Assembly: GCA_900553165.1 (NCBI GenBank)
Contig: USCN01000091.1
Coordinates: 1 to 5,798, forward strand
Length of the DNA: 5,798 nt
Source: an uncultured Collinsella sp.
GTDB taxonomy: Bacteria > Actinomycetota > Coriobacteriia > Coriobacteriales > Coriobacteriaceae
Reading direction: 5' to 3'
The notes under the pieces were generated by a model. That model made no database searches and was not told the DNA's origin. It worked only from the letters and a program-made list of their open reading frames with translations. Below, piece after piece: positions 5,459 through 5,798 of the stretch (the stretch's first letter is position 1; each line of letters starts with the position of its first letter). Position numbers and translations under genes: made by a program.

Positions 5459-5671
5459 AATGAATAGGACAAACTTTTTTCTGAATAAAAATGAAAATGG
5501 TTGAGACGCGGTGTGAACCGCTAATTCTATTCATAGCTTTATTGGAAATATGCAATTTGAGGATGGTTTAACAAAGTTTAGTTCCATTTGATTTTAGGAT
5601 TAAAACGCGTTTAAGCACGTAAATACGCTTTATTAAGATGAAGTGTGCCATGCGTGAAGTATATGTGTATG

Positions 5672-5698
5672 CCGTTCACCCCCTATAAAAAACCGTTC
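5672..5698 (+). promoter_or_regulatory. Tandem CCGTTC operator of the second module
   Basis: CCGTTC occurs at 5672-5677 and 5693-5698, 21 bp apart, exactly as before arcA. The proximal copy continues into GGGGGC and AGGTGGAA with one difference from the arcA copy. The distance from its end to the -10 is 33 bp in both modules. The 13-15 bp between half-sites is unrelated between the two copies, so the half-sites themselves appear constrained. Confidence 0.6.
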
Positions 5699-5705
5699 GG
5701 GGGCA

Positions 5706-5737
5706 AGGTGGAAGTATGAGCTGATTTTGGATATAAA
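5706..5737 (+). promoter_or_regulatory. Probable promoter of the gene beyond the right edge
   Basis: TATAAA at 5732-5737 lies in the word TTTGGATATAA, shared with the arcA promoter. The -35 position again lacks a TTGACA-like hexamer and carries GGTGGAA. The predicted start is about 5744, precisely where identity with the arcA leader begins. The gene it serves lies outside the window. Confidence 0.6.
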
Positions 5738-5743
5738 TATGTC

Positions 5744-5798
5744 GTCAGCAAGCAGCGCCCGTTACGGAAGGGCGCTGAGAGATTCGGCCGAAAGGCCC
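5744..5798 (+). ncRNA. Structured leader, copy 2 of the exact 55-nt repeat, cut at window edge
   Basis: Identical base for base to 2658-2712, including the 8-bp stem (5753-5760 with 5770-5777), the GTTACGGAA loop and the GGCC-GAAA-GGCC hairpin. The window ends on the last identical base, so whether the match continues into the ribosome binding site and coding region is not visible. By analogy a gene should start about 20 nt past the edge. Confidence 0.55.

Larger units (their letters stand above)
5340..5671. other. Gene-free AT-rich region before the second leader module
   Basis: No supported gene lies here. The longest starts (ATG 5460, 14 codons; ATG 5491, 26 codons) have no ribosome binding site. 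From about 5549 the sequence is a diverged copy of 2459 onward: TATGCAATT at 5549, TTTTAGGA near 5592 and GCGTTTA at 5607 match the same words near 2459, 2503 and 2519 with spacing kept within 1-2 nt. The region also contains an inverted operator pair and a 9-bp inverted repeat, listed separately. Confidence 0.65.

Noticed and set aside
5491..5571. Possible 26-codon small protein gene
   Set aside because: No ribosome binding site, AT-rich noncoding composition, and it spans the region similar to noncoding 2459 onward.

Overview
The window looks like chromosomal DNA from a high-GC, gut-type actinobacterium of the class Coriobacteriia, probably close to Collinsella. This is inferred from the GC-rich coding style, a C-ending codon preference, and the pairing of a fermentative arginine deiminase gene with a PPK1-type polyphosphate kinase. 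No rRNA or marker gene is present to fix the taxon.

Layout: (1) Positions 1-2181, minus strand: most of a polyphosphate kinase gene (ppk), whose 3' end runs off the left edge. (2) 2182-2731: a divergent intergenic region of about 550 bp, AT-rich in its middle. It carries repeated ATACCGTTCA-type sites, an activator-style promoter and a structured mRNA leader. (3) 2732-3973, plus: complete arginine deiminase (arcA) with extreme C-ending codon bias, suggesting very high expression. (4) 3973-4072: three successive hairpins, the last a strong 14-bp stem with a poor T-tract. (5) 4123-5247, plus: complete PLP-dependent class I/II aminotransferase, substrate unknown. It is followed by a canonical terminator at 5297-5339. 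(6) 5340-5798: a second gene-free stretch that repeats the arcA upstream region in diverged form and ends inside an exact second copy of the 55-nt arcA leader.

The main signal is a promoter-leader module present twice, at about 2459-2712 and 5549-5798. Each copy has two CCGTTC half-sites exactly 21 bp apart, a fixed 33-bp gap to a TATAA-type -10, and then a 55-nt leader. The DNA upstream of the -10 has diverged, but the leader is identical over all 55 nt. That identity begins almost exactly at the predicted transcription start, which points to a function of the RNA, or to recent gene conversion. The leader folds into an 8-bp stem-loop plus a GAAA-capped hairpin just ahead of the ribosome binding site. 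I do not recognise it as a known riboswitch family.

How the parts may fit together: ArcA opens the arginine deiminase energy pathway (arginine to citrulline and ammonia). The partner genes arcB, arcC and arcD are not in this window. The second leader may sit in front of one of them just beyond the right edge, which would make the module the signature of a small arginine regulon; this is inference. The window also stops exactly at the end of the 55-nt repeat, as a de Bruijn assembly contig end can, so the junctions around both repeat copies deserve verification.
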